Of a stretch of DNA of 6,721 nucleotides, positions 1 to 5,543 are shown one piece after another. Position 1 is the stretch's first letter. Each line of letters starts with the position of its first letter. The notes below the pieces were generated by a model. The model saw only the letters and a program-made list of their open reading frames with translations, did not search any database and was not told the DNA's origin. Origin of the DNA: Candidatus Bathyarchaeota archaeon (GTDB lineage: Archaea; Thermoproteota; Bathyarchaeia; 40CM-2-53-6; RBG-13-38-9); contig JAGLGJ010000060.1 of NCBI GenBank assembly GCA_023144075.1, positions 1 through 6,721 of the forward strand, written 5' to 3'. The position numbers were made by a program, and so were the translations under genes.

Positions 1-468
1 ACATTAGAAAAATTTGTGAATAAATTGGGGAAAGAAGCGAAGATTATCTCCATTTCAGAAGATGAAGTAATGAAAGCATGTAAGCGGATATCCTATCCGG
101 ATAAAGGTGCCTTGGGAAAACTTGTTCGAAATCGATTAGATGAATCTTCTGAGAATGATATCCATCTACGTAGAGATACATTTGATATAACCTTTCTTCC
201 ACTGTGTGGTGATGCGTGGAAGCCCATTGCAGAGACATTATATGTCTTTGGTCAAGGCATGAAAGTAGCCATCGAGATAGCGGTCGCAGCGGTGGAAATT
301 GGAAAAATAGGATCATCAACCAAGGTAATCTCGGTCGGAGGCACGGGGGAGGGTGCTGACACGGCTGTAGTTCTCCGGACTTCTACTCAGAAAGAATCTT
401 TTGCAGGGAAACCTGAGAAACGACTTTCCATACAAGAAATCCTTGCGATGCCTATAGAGAAATGGTGA
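1..468 (+). CDS. C-terminal part of a pyruvate kinase alpha/beta-domain-like protein (COG1751-like), 5' end outside window
   Basis: The reading frame is open from base 1 (Thr-Leu-Glu-Lys-Phe) and ends at TGA 466-468, so about 155 residues are visible. There is a GTG at 16, but the absence of an upstream stop suggests that the gene starts outside the window. The last 75 residues carry the pattern of the uncharacterised COG1751 family, which resembles the C-terminal regulatory domain of pyruvate kinase: ETLYVFGQGMKVAIEIA, then the glycine-rich loop SVGGTGEGADTAVVLR, then the IQEILAMP tail. In pyruvate kinase the equivalent loop binds a phosphate of an allosteric effector; a phosphate- or nucleotide-binding role here is inference. 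The preceding 80 residues do not show the Thr-His/Gly-Phe segment I expect in that family, so the N-terminal half is divergent. No enzymatic activity is established for the family. The gene converges on the channel gene 39 nt away. Confidence 0.72.
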   Translation, partial: TLEKFVNKLGKEAKIISISEDEVMKACKRISYPDKGALGKLVRNRLDESSENDIHLRRDTFDITFLPLCGDAWKPIAETLYVFGQGMKVAIEIAVAAVEIGKIGSSTKVISVGGTGEGADTAVVLRTSTQKESFAGKPEKRLSIQEILAMPIEKW

Positions 469-482
469 TAGTGAACCATCGA

Positions 483-496
483 ATAGCACGCGCTAT
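483..496. terminator. Palindromic hairpin between convergent genes
   Basis: ATAGC (483-487) and GCTAT (492-496) form a 5-bp stem around the 4-nt loop ACGC. It lies in the 39-nt gap between the stops of two convergent genes, so it could end transcription from either side. There is no long T tract on either strand, and archaeal termination relies mainly on oligo-T, so the function is a guess. Confidence 0.3.
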
Positions 497-507
497 ATTG
501 TTATGAT

Positions 508-1332
508 TTAACTAATGTTTCTAATCTTTTCCTCTCTTCTAATGATGGGAGGGTTTAATCCCATCTCTCTGAAAGCATCTGCTAAACCTTTTTGAACTTT
601 TGCATATCCAATCCAATAATCATCGATTGGAAACCATACGAGAATCAACATCTTAACGCTTTTCTCAGTAAAATCATCCACTCTAATTACTGGTTCAGGA
701 TTTTTTAATGTCTCAGGAATTTCGTTAAGAATTCTTTTACATGCCTCCAATGTTTTGCTGAAATCTGACGAATAATCTACATTAAAGGTGATAGTAGCTC
801 TTCGCGTATCTATTGAAAAATTCTGGATTATTGAGGTTCTCATTTTTGAATTAGGTATAATGACGAGTTCGCCACTCCATGATCGTATTTTAACTCCTGC
901 AGCTCCAATGTCTACTACTTTTCCCCAAATATCTCCAATTGCGACCGAATCACCGATCTTGAAAGGTTGATAAATATATAACAATACTCCAGTCAATAAA
1001 TCGCTAACGACGTCTCGTATAGCCATCCCTATCACTATTCCGGCAAATCCTGCCGCAGCAAATGCGCCAAGAAGATATTCTTGCAAGCCGAAGATGCCGA
1101 GTATTATGAATAAAACTAAAATTGATAGTGCTATAGAGGCAGCTCTTTTTAATGGCTTTAAATGGTGTATGTCAAGTCTAGTTTTCTCACCAAATTTATC
1201 GATTGATTTCTTGATAAAAAATTGATTGATAATAATTCCTAGTGCGATTATAATTATGCTAGTTATTATCTGTAGAATTAATGTTGTTTGAGTTAAAGAA
1301 TTAATATTTTCTATGATTAGAGTATCGACCAA
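508..1332 (-). CDS. mscS: Small-conductance mechanosensitive channel (MscS family)
   Basis: The protein has 274 residues, the usual size of compact MscS channels, which open under membrane tension to release solutes during hypo-osmotic shock. Hydrophobic helices sit at about residues 18-40 and 64-83. The third, pore-lining helix starts near 87 and has the typical Gly/Ala packing (GAFAAAGFAGIVIGMAIRD), followed by the VSDLLTG segment. The MscS signature PFKIGD is at 123-128 and opens the cytoplasmic beta domain (WGKVVDIG, then IPNSKM), followed by the alpha/beta C-terminal domain. It should form a homoheptamer in the cytoplasmic membrane. The start is TTG: an in-frame TGA lies three codons upstream, and the next Met is already inside the pore helix. 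The ribosome-binding signal is weak. The gene is monocistronic as far as can be seen, convergent with the gene on its 3' side. Confidence 0.93.
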   Translation of the reverse strand: MVDTLIIENINSLTQTTLILQIITSIIIIALGIIINQFFIKKSIDKFGEKTRLDIHHLKPLKRAASIALSILVLFIILGIFGLQEYLLGAFAAAGFAGIVIGMAIRDVVSDLLTGVLLYIYQPFKIGDSVAIGDIWGKVVDIGAAGVKIRSWSGELVIIPNSKMRTSIIQNFSIDTRRATITFNVDYSSDFSKTLEACKRILNEIPETLKNPEPVIRVDDFTEKSVKMLILVWFPIDDYWIGYAKVQKGLADAFREMGLNPPIIRREEKIRNIS

Positions 1333-1364
1333 AGTATCTCAGCTAATTTATTTCAAAGCTGATT

Positions 1365-1380
1365 CATAAGTATTAACTTA
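1365..1380 (-). promoter_or_regulatory. Candidate TATA region for the mscS-type gene
   Basis: On the - strand this reads AAGTTAATACTTATG. Its centre is about 40 nt upstream of the TTG start, which would put transcription start roughly 14 nt before the codon. The match to an archaeal TATA box is loose, and the whole neighbourhood is AT-rich. Confidence 0.3.
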
Positions 1381-1617
1381 TCATTTGTTACTCTTTCTGA
1401 AAGAGGGGTCCATTAATTAGAGATTATATTGATTTAAAATCAGAATAAATTACAGATCCTCAATTCTAAACTAATATCTTTATGAAATAAAATCTATTTT
1501 GATATTTAGCTGGAGAAATAAAATTTAGTCTATAATACTTATGCTTCATTTAGAATTTAGATATTATGTTTGAACCCTTGATTAAATGTTCAGAAGTGAT
1601 TGTGAAATGGATTTTTC

Positions 1618-1626
1618 AAAAAAAAA
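1618..1626 (-). terminator. Oligo-T terminator (T9 on - strand)
   Basis: Nine consecutive A on the + strand read as T9 on the - strand, about 32 nt after the TAA stop of the small - strand gene at 1658. Oligo-T tracts alone are sufficient intrinsic terminators in archaea. A shorter T5 tract on the - strand lies between the two. The position supports the small gene being a real transcription unit. Confidence 0.5.
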
Positions 1627-1657
1627 CTCTTTCTTTAAAATTAAAAAGAATGGATAT

Positions 1658-1861
1658 TTACCACTGAAAGAACTGTCTGGGGCTTGCCCTAGCTACACCT
1701 ATCTCTTGAGCATACCATGGGGCTCTCCAAGCCAATTCTGGAGAAAGACTTGGAATTACTGGAAATGGAAAATATGGCGAAAAGATTGATTGGTAATATC
1801 CAGGGTATGAGATTCTTTGTGGCCCAAAGATAGGATACGGTAATGGAGAATACCAAGACAT
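1658..1861 (-). CDS. Small Pro/aromatic-rich protein, 67 aa, unknown function
   Basis: No family is recognised. The product is low in complexity: 12 Pro, 7 Tyr, 6 Phe and 4 Trp in 67 residues, no Lys or Cys, and only 4 Arg and 2 Glu. Pro and aromatic residues alternate in the first 40 residues (YSPLPYPIFGP, SPYFPFP). There is no signal peptide or hydrophobic helix. Several features argue that it is real. The archaeal Shine-Dalgarno GGTGAT (1866-1871) stands 4 nt before the ATG. A TGA directly upstream fixes that start. GTATTTAAG at 1903-1911 gives a TATA-like box on the - strand. A T9 tract follows the stop. GC is 44% against 24% in the adjacent gap, and third codon positions favour A/T, with CCA the main Pro codon. 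Its composition resembles the divergent neighbour at 2076. Overlapping frames on both strands are open, so a shadow cannot be excluded. Confidence 0.5.
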   Translation of the reverse strand: MSWYSPLPYPIFGPQRISYPGYYQSIFSPYFPFPVIPSLSPELAWRAPWYAQEIGVARASPRQFFQW

Positions 1862-1865
1862 TCAT

Positions 1866-1871
1866 ATCACC
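1866..1871 (-). promoter_or_regulatory. Strong archaeal Shine-Dalgarno site deciding the start at 1861
   Basis: On the - strand AAAGGTGAT precedes the ATG at 1861 by 4 nt and is complementary to the AUCACC part of the 16S rRNA tail. Another ATG at 1865 abuts the site with no spacing, so 1861 is the better start. Confidence 0.5.
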
Positions 1872-1902
1872 TTTACTTTTGGTTTAATTATAGGAAAATA
1901 TT

Positions 1903-1911
1903 GTATTTAAG
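1903..1911 (-). promoter_or_regulatory. Candidate TATA box for the 67-aa gene
   Basis: The - strand reads CTTAAATAC, centred about 46 nt before the start codon, which predicts a leader of about 20 nt that just covers the GGTGAT site. The core TTAAATAC recurs twice before the arginine decarboxylase gene. Confidence 0.4.
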
Positions 1912-2031
1912 ATGTGGCTTTCGAATGTGACATCGCTTTAAATATGTACTGGCGCAAGGGCTTTGTTTGCTGCCTGAAATGATACAAGCTAGTAATTGAT
2001 TTGAAATCTTTTACACATTAATAATAAGAAG

Positions 2032-2039
2032 CTTTAAGA
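2032..2039 (+). promoter_or_regulatory. Candidate TATA box for the 97-aa gene
   Basis: CTTTAAGA lies about 25 nt upstream of a position near 2061, giving a short leader that includes AGGTGA at 2064-2069. A second candidate, CTTTAAATATG at 1936-1946, is a better TATA match but would imply a leader of about 110 nt. Confidence 0.35.
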
Positions 2040-2075
2040 TGGATCCATACTTTCAATAGAATTAGGTGAAAATTG

Positions 2076-2369
2076 ATGACCTATAATCCGTACTATCCTT
2101 ATGGATATCCATCCTACAGTCCGATGTCGACTTTGAATCCTTACCCCATGCAACTTCCATACTCTGCCCCCCAGCCAGGATATGGTAGTGGCTATCCATC
2201 TCCATGGTTTGGAGCACAAAGCTATGAAAATCCACAAACCGCACTAACCCCTGAATCAACATATCCTTTCACACTACAACAACAACAGCAGCCAACCTAT
2301 CCATACTATCCAGGTATGTCAACAGGTTACTATCCATATGGACAACAACAGCTACTGCCTTCGTATTAA
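2076..2369 (+). CDS. Tyr/Pro/Gln-rich low-complexity small protein, 97 aa, unknown function
   Basis: The start is ATG 2076, placed 6 nt after the Shine-Dalgarno AGGTGA (2064-2069); an in-frame TTG directly before it is unlikely to be used. The protein has 19 Tyr, 19 Pro and 12 Gln in 97 residues. Its only charged residues are Glu51 and Glu60, and it has no Lys, Arg, His, Asp or Cys. The block YYPYG appears at 6-10 and 85-89, encoded by nearly identical 15-mers (2091-2105 and 2328-2342). A Q5 run is at 68-72 and a QQQ at 90-92. There is no signal peptide, transmembrane helix or recognisable domain, so it is probably disordered, like prion-like or PY-rich tails that self-associate. That role is inference. 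Strong ribosome binding and codon-regular coding make it likely to be expressed. It is divergent from the 67-aa Pro/aromatic-rich gene, with 214 nt between them. Confidence 0.75.
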   Translation: MTYNPYYPYGYPSYSPMSTLNPYPMQLPYSAPQPGYGSGYPSPWFGAQSYENPQTALTPESTYPFTLQQQQQPTYPYYPGMSTGYYPYGQQQLLPSY

Positions 2370-2406
2370 TGTCTCGAGGAAATCCTGAGGAGTAATCGTA
2401 TAGATC

Positions 2407-2434
2407 AGCGCGGTGCGCTAAATATTTTCTAGCG
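2407..2434 (+). terminator. Overlapping hairpins after the 97-aa gene
   Basis: AGCGC (2407-2411) pairs with GCGCT (2415-2419) around GGT. Overlapping it, CGCTA (2416-2420) pairs with TAGCG (2430-2434) around a 9-nt AT-rich loop. The two stems exclude each other. They lie 38 nt after the stop of the small gene and 56 nt before the next start, so they could be a terminator or a leader element. No T tract of five or more follows. Confidence 0.3.
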
Positions 2435-2489
2435 TTAGCTATGGAAATATTGAGAATCTATTGAATCTAATACACGAAGTAATAAACTT

Positions 2490-3164
2490 ATGAATTCTAG
2501 AGAAAAAATAATTGTATCTTGGAGTGGGGGAAAAGATAGCGCCCTTGCACTCTATAATATTGTTAAGGATAAACAATTCGAAGTAAGCGCTCTTTTAACT
2601 GTAATCACAGAGGATTATGATCGAGTTAGTATGCACGGTATACGTCGAATCATGCTGGAAAAGCAAGTTGAATATCTGGGTTATTCTCTTGAGAAAATAT
2701 TCATTAAAAAAAATGCTTCAGATAAAGAATACAAATCTCAAATGGTCAGTACTCTTCAAAAGTATAAACCAAATGGTATTAGATCTATAATCTTCGGTGA
2801 TATTTTTCTAGAGGATGTAAGAAAATATCGAGAAGAAAATTTATCCAAAATAGGTATGACTGCTTTATTTCCCTTGTGGAAGAAAGATACTTTTCAGCTA
2901 GCAAAAGAATTCATAAAATTAGGATTCAAATCCGTAATCACCTGTGTTGACTCTAAAAATCTCTCAAAGGAATTTGTTGGTAGAATGTTTGATAAAAAAT
3001 TTCTGTCGGCTTTACCCTCTAATGTAGATCCAATGGGTGAAAATGGAGAATTTCATTCCTATGTATTTGACGGACCATTGTTTAAACGTCGGGTACAGTT
3101 TGAATTAGGTGACATCGTGCTAAGAGATGGACGATTTTACTTTTGTGATCTAACACCGTTATAA
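2490..3164 (+). CDS. PP-loop ATP pyrophosphatase, DPH6/diphthine-ammonia-ligase-like family (bacterial-type subtype)
   Basis: The 224-residue protein is an adenine nucleotide alpha-hydrolase. The PP-loop SGGKDS is at residues 12-17 after the first beta strand and grips the ATP phosphates for substrate adenylation. The C-terminal family signature GENGEFHSYVFDGPLF is present. Family members are often annotated as diphthine-ammonia ligase, which amidates diphthine on elongation factor 2. However, internal motifs (ITEDYDRVSMHGIRR, FGDIFLEDVRKYRE, LFPLWKKDT, TCVDSKNL) match the subgroup that I recall mainly from bacteria, which have no diphthamide, better than archaeal Dph6. The true substrate is therefore open. 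The start ATG has no clear Shine-Dalgarno site, so the mRNA may be leaderless. The gene ends 6 nt from the convergent arginine decarboxylase stop. Confidence 0.85.
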   Translation: MNSREKIIVSWSGGKDSALALYNIVKDKQFEVSALLTVITEDYDRVSMHGIRRIMLEKQVEYLGYSLEKIFIKKNASDKEYKSQMVSTLQKYKPNGIRSIIFGDIFLEDVRKYREENLSKIGMTALFPLWKKDTFQLAKEFIKLGFKSVITCVDSKNLSKEFVGRMFDKKFLSALPSNVDPMGENGEFHSYVFDGPLFKRRVQFELGDIVLRDGRFYFCDLTPL

Positions 3165-3170
3165 CGAAGA

Positions 3171-3731
3171 TTAGGGAACAAATACTGCTGCTGCAATTAC
3201 TGTAGTCCATAGTCCATTCTTATCTCCAGTGGCAGATTGTGTTATGTTTGTTGTCTTGATTATTGAAGTACTAGTTTTGAATAATTGTTTTCTCTCATCC
3301 CAAGCAGTTTCTGGATCAAATGGTATTCCCATAGTTGTCGCAAGCATTGTTGCAGCTAAATCTTCAGCATAATCTCCAGCTATTTCATCTGTTTCCCCGT
3401 AAGAGTGATGTTCGGACAAATATCCGTAAGCACTTTTCCCTGATGGGATTGCAACACCGATTGAAGATGCCACTAGTCTGTGGGGTTCATTTGTCGAATT
3501 TCTAGCCATCACGATAAAGGTTATTTCGCCTGGTTTAATCATGGATAATCCTTTTTCGCGTGGAATAATTTTACAACCTGGAGGAACTATACTTGAAACA
3601 TTTACTATGTTGCAATAATGTATACCTGCGTTTCTCAAAGCTAACTCAAACGATTGCAGGTAATCCTTATGTTTTCCAACACCTTTTGTTAGGAATAAAT
3701 ATTGTGGGATAATTTTTCCAGATAAAGCCAA
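3171..3731 (-). CDS. pdaD: Pyruvoyl-dependent arginine decarboxylase (proenzyme)
   Basis: This enzyme converts arginine to agmatine and CO2 (EC 4.1.1.19). In archaea agmatine feeds polyamine synthesis and the agmatidine modification of tRNA-Ile. The 186-residue proenzyme has the family N-terminus FLTKGVGKHKDYLQSFELAL. The self-cleavage site is NVSSIVPPG: the chain should split between Ser46 and Ser47, and Ser47 becomes the pyruvoyl group of the alpha subunit. The motif GYLSEHHSYGET holds the probable catalytic Glu107, corresponding to the active-site Glu of the Methanocaldococcus enzyme. The family forms trimers in the cytoplasm. The start is a TTG at 3731; an in-frame stop lies 11 codons upstream, and no ATG or GTG lies between. 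Two TTAAATACC boxes lie upstream, so it probably has its own promoter although it is co-oriented with the mutase gene 127 nt away. Confidence 0.94.
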   Translation of the reverse strand: MALSGKIIPQYLFLTKGVGKHKDYLQSFELALRNAGIHYCNIVNVSSIVPPGCKIIPREKGLSMIKPGEITFIVMARNSTNEPHRLVASSIGVAIPSGKSAYGYLSEHHSYGETDEIAGDYAEDLAATMLATTMGIPFDPETAWDERKQLFKTSTSIIKTTNITQSATGDKNGLWTTVIAAAVFVP

Positions 3732-3798
3732 ACGATTCCCTGCTGAATTTGTTAGTTTTTAGTTTGCCAGATTTTATTTGTTTTACAATAAACTTTAG

Positions 3799-3807
3799 GT
3801 ATTTAAC
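3799..3807 (-). promoter_or_regulatory. Proximal TATA-like box for arginine decarboxylase
   Basis: The - strand reads TTAAATACC, roughly 70 nt before the TTG start. It would give a leader of about 40 nt. The same nonamer is repeated exactly 40 nt further upstream. Confidence 0.4.
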
Positions 3808-3838
3808 AGTCTTGGTAGCCAAAAGTCGATAACACTTG

Positions 3839-3847
3839 GTATTTAAT
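3839..3847 (-). promoter_or_regulatory. Distal TATA-like box for arginine decarboxylase
   Basis: This is a second TTAAATACC on the - strand, starting 12 nt after the mutase stop. It may be an alternative promoter. The flanking CTTGGTA also partly recurs at 3811-3817. Confidence 0.35.
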
Positions 3848-3858
3848 ACACATAAAAC

Positions 3859-5517
3859 TTATTGTGACTTTATTTTTTCAAAAATTCTTGAGATGCGTTC
3901 TTTTTCATTAAAAACTTTTCCAGTTTTAGAATCTATAGCACGGCATACGCCATCTATTATTTCAGTCGCTACTTCTCCTCGTGCATATCTCTCATTAAGA
4001 AGCTGTGGGGCATCCATGATTCCAAGCGCAACAGCTTGTGTAAGGGTAGCAGCGTCACTCCATGGATCTTTAATATTTGGTTTAGCTATCTTTTTGATGG
4101 CTTGAAGAATGATATTTGATTCTTCGGCGAGCCTTTTAGACTTCTCTTTGACCACCGGGTCCTGGGTCATATCTGGAATTCCATCTAGGCAATTCTTAAT
4201 TACACGCCGTGTAATCTTACAGCTTTGTATAACGTCCAGAGGTTCTGCCGCATGATCAGCTTCACAAAAGGCGACTACATGAATGATTTGTGGATTCAAT
4301 GCCATCTGTAGCATCATTGATGAGGCTAGTTGTCCTTTAGCCTCATCCAAATCGGTTGGATAACTTAAAAGCCCAGTTCTGGTTTGACGTAGAATTGTGA
4401 AAGTCTCATCTTGAAGTTGTTCAATCAGTTGCAGTTTAGCCATTTGTTTTGCTAAATCTCCCTGAAAACTTTCTCCAGGAGGATGATTGAACATATGTAT
4501 TGATATATAGTGTTTCACGCCCATTTTTTTAGCATTCCAAGCGCTTAGAAATGCTGCAGCAATTGAGACTGTATCGGGTGCTGATCGCATTTCCCAATGG
4601 TGTGGTTCATTTACCTCTACTGGTATGTTACGTTGACCATGCCATCGCATAGTCTCTTGGTGAATCTTAATTGATTCATTAAGATCCAGAGGGCCTCTGC
4701 CGTCCATCTGGTTAAACCAGAAAAGAGGTATAGCTGCCCATGTGTTATGGATGGTTCGATGAAGAACCTCTGCGAATCGGATTAAATCGTTTGTACCAGC
4801 ATAACATCGCATCATCGGATGATTTCCACATCGTGTAGCCTCATAGCAAACCCTCAAGTCGTCCTCGGAACGGACTGGAGTTCCGCCAGCTCCTGCTCTT
4901 CCAATTTTTTGTTTCTCAGGATAGAAAAAATGCTCTTGTGCATCTTGATCTATAGCCAATGATATTACATCTAGTACACGGCTCTCTGCGATTTCTTTGA
5001 TGCCATTGATAGTATCTTCGAGAGAGGGAAGGCCAAAATGGTGTCTTAATATTGGATAAGGGGATTTCCAACTTATCCTTTCGATTAGTTTTTGTGGTGG
5101 TATTTCATTACCGCCCTTCTTCTTATGTCCTCTGAGGATCGATAGTACTTCTTCAATTTGCTCTGTTCCATCAAATATTTTCTCGAATATTCCTATTGAA
5201 CGGGCGACCACTGCTGTTGGGGGGGTTCCTCCAAAAAAGTATCTTCGATTAAGAAGTCCTGCTTCTTGCAGGCTATTTTTTAAGTTTGATAGATGAAATT
5301 TTGCTGATTCTGAACTGAGCCTGTAGCTTATCCCAATGATGTTAGCATCGGTCTCAATTATTGCCCCAATAAATTCCTTAACTGAAACTGCTGGGCCGAG
5401 AATTGTTACATTGTAACCTTCTTTCTTTGCTATGTTAGCGAATCCCCATGTGCCTGCTACATGCACATCTTCACCGAGCGATCCAATGACAATTGTCTTT
5501 TTGGTTTTTTGACTCAT
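3859..5517 (-). CDS. Fused cobalamin-binding domain and glutamate-mutase-like TIM-barrel protein (B12-dependent mutase, substrate unknown)
   Basis: The 552-residue protein joins what are separate GlmS and GlmE subunits in clostridial glutamate mutase. Residues 1-130 are a Rossmann-like B12 domain. GEDVHVAG contains DxHxxG, with His19 the expected lower cobalt ligand; SYRL at 64-67 is close to the SxL motif; FFGG at 94-97 closes the corrin pocket. A linker near 130-145 leads to a TIM barrel of about 400 residues. Hand comparison with GlmE aligns MMRCYAG (Arg237) with its LQARHG segment, and the C-terminal GIMDAPQLLNERYARG with its GVMDIPF/NAGK region. Adenosylcobalamin mutases rearrange carbon skeletons by radical chemistry, and that is the expected reaction type. 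Most GlmE substrate residues appear replaced, so glutamate is unlikely as the substrate. The ATG start is 26 nt after the GlmL-like gene, which indicates one operon. Database names such as methionine synthase would not fit. Confidence 0.82.
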   Translation of the reverse strand: MSQKTKKTIVIGSLGEDVHVAGTWGFANIAKKEGYNVTILGPAVSVKEFIGAIIETDANIIGISYRLSSESAKFHLSNLKNSLQEAGLLNRRYFFGGTPPTAVVARSIGIFEKIFDGTEQIEEVLSILRGHKKKGGNEIPPQKLIERISWKSPYPILRHHFGLPSLEDTINGIKEIAESRVLDVISLAIDQDAQEHFFYPEKQKIGRAGAGGTPVRSEDDLRVCYEATRCGNHPMMRCYAGTNDLIRFAEVLHRTIHNTWAAIPLFWFNQMDGRGPLDLNESIKIHQETMRWHGQRNIPVEVNEPHHWEMRSAPDTVSIAAAFLSAWNAKKMGVKHYISIHMFNHPPGESFQGDLAKQMAKLQLIEQLQDETFTILRQTRTGLLSYPTDLDEAKGQLASSMMLQMALNPQIIHVVAFCEADHAAEPLDVIQSCKITRRVIKNCLDGIPDMTQDPVVKEKSKRLAEESNIILQAIKKIAKPNIKDPWSDAATLTQAVALGIMDAPQLLNERYARGEVATEIIDGVCRAIDSKTGKVFNEKERISRIFEKIKSQ

Positions 5518-5543
5518 GTCTAGTAACGCCTTATACTTTTATT

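Larger units (their letters stand above)
1333..1657. other. AT-rich gene-poor interval
   Basis: Bases 1381-1580 are about 24% GC, far below the 44% of 1661-1860. I see no convincing protein gene or structured RNA. The interval contains the candidate mscS promoter, a perfect 11-bp inverted repeat (CATAAGTATTA at 1365-1375 and TAATACTTATG at 1533-1543), and an A9 run at 1618-1626 that is T9 on the - strand. A + strand open frame starting at ATG 1586 runs into the next feature but has no Shine-Dalgarno site and is probably its antisense shadow. Confidence 0.6.

Noticed and set aside
44..319. - strand open frame opposite the first gene
   Set aside because: It is antisense to the conserved COG1751-like frame and matches no family.
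1586..1789. + strand open frame of 67 codons, Lys- and Trp-rich at the ends
   Set aside because: It has no Shine-Dalgarno site, crosses the sharp GC boundary near 1660, and contains the T9 terminator of the better-supported - strand gene as an AAA run. Kept as an alternative, not annotated.
1689..1865. Second - strand frame of 58 codons starting at ATG 1865, hydrophobic in its first half
   Set aside because: Its ATG directly abuts the GGTGAT site with no spacer, and codon third positions are less AT-rich than in the frame starting at 1861.
2034..2262. Two - strand open frames opposite the Tyr/Pro/Gln-rich gene
   Set aside because: They are antisense shadows of a repetitive Tyr/Pro-codon sequence with no ribosome-binding site; the + frame has AGGTGA at proper spacing.
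2277..2293. CAACAACAACAGCAG microsatellite as a repeat element
   Set aside because: It simply encodes the Gln run of the 97-aa protein and is too short to call a separate element.
3836..4105. + strand open frame of 89 codons opposite the mutase 3' end
   Set aside because: The opposite strand carries a clear conserved mutase C-terminus; this is a shadow.
3859..5517. Annotation as methionine synthase or ornithine aminomutase
   Set aside because: There are no methionine synthase substrate domains, and the extra PLP-binding architecture with a C-terminal B12 domain of the aminomutases is absent; the barrel aligns with GlmE.
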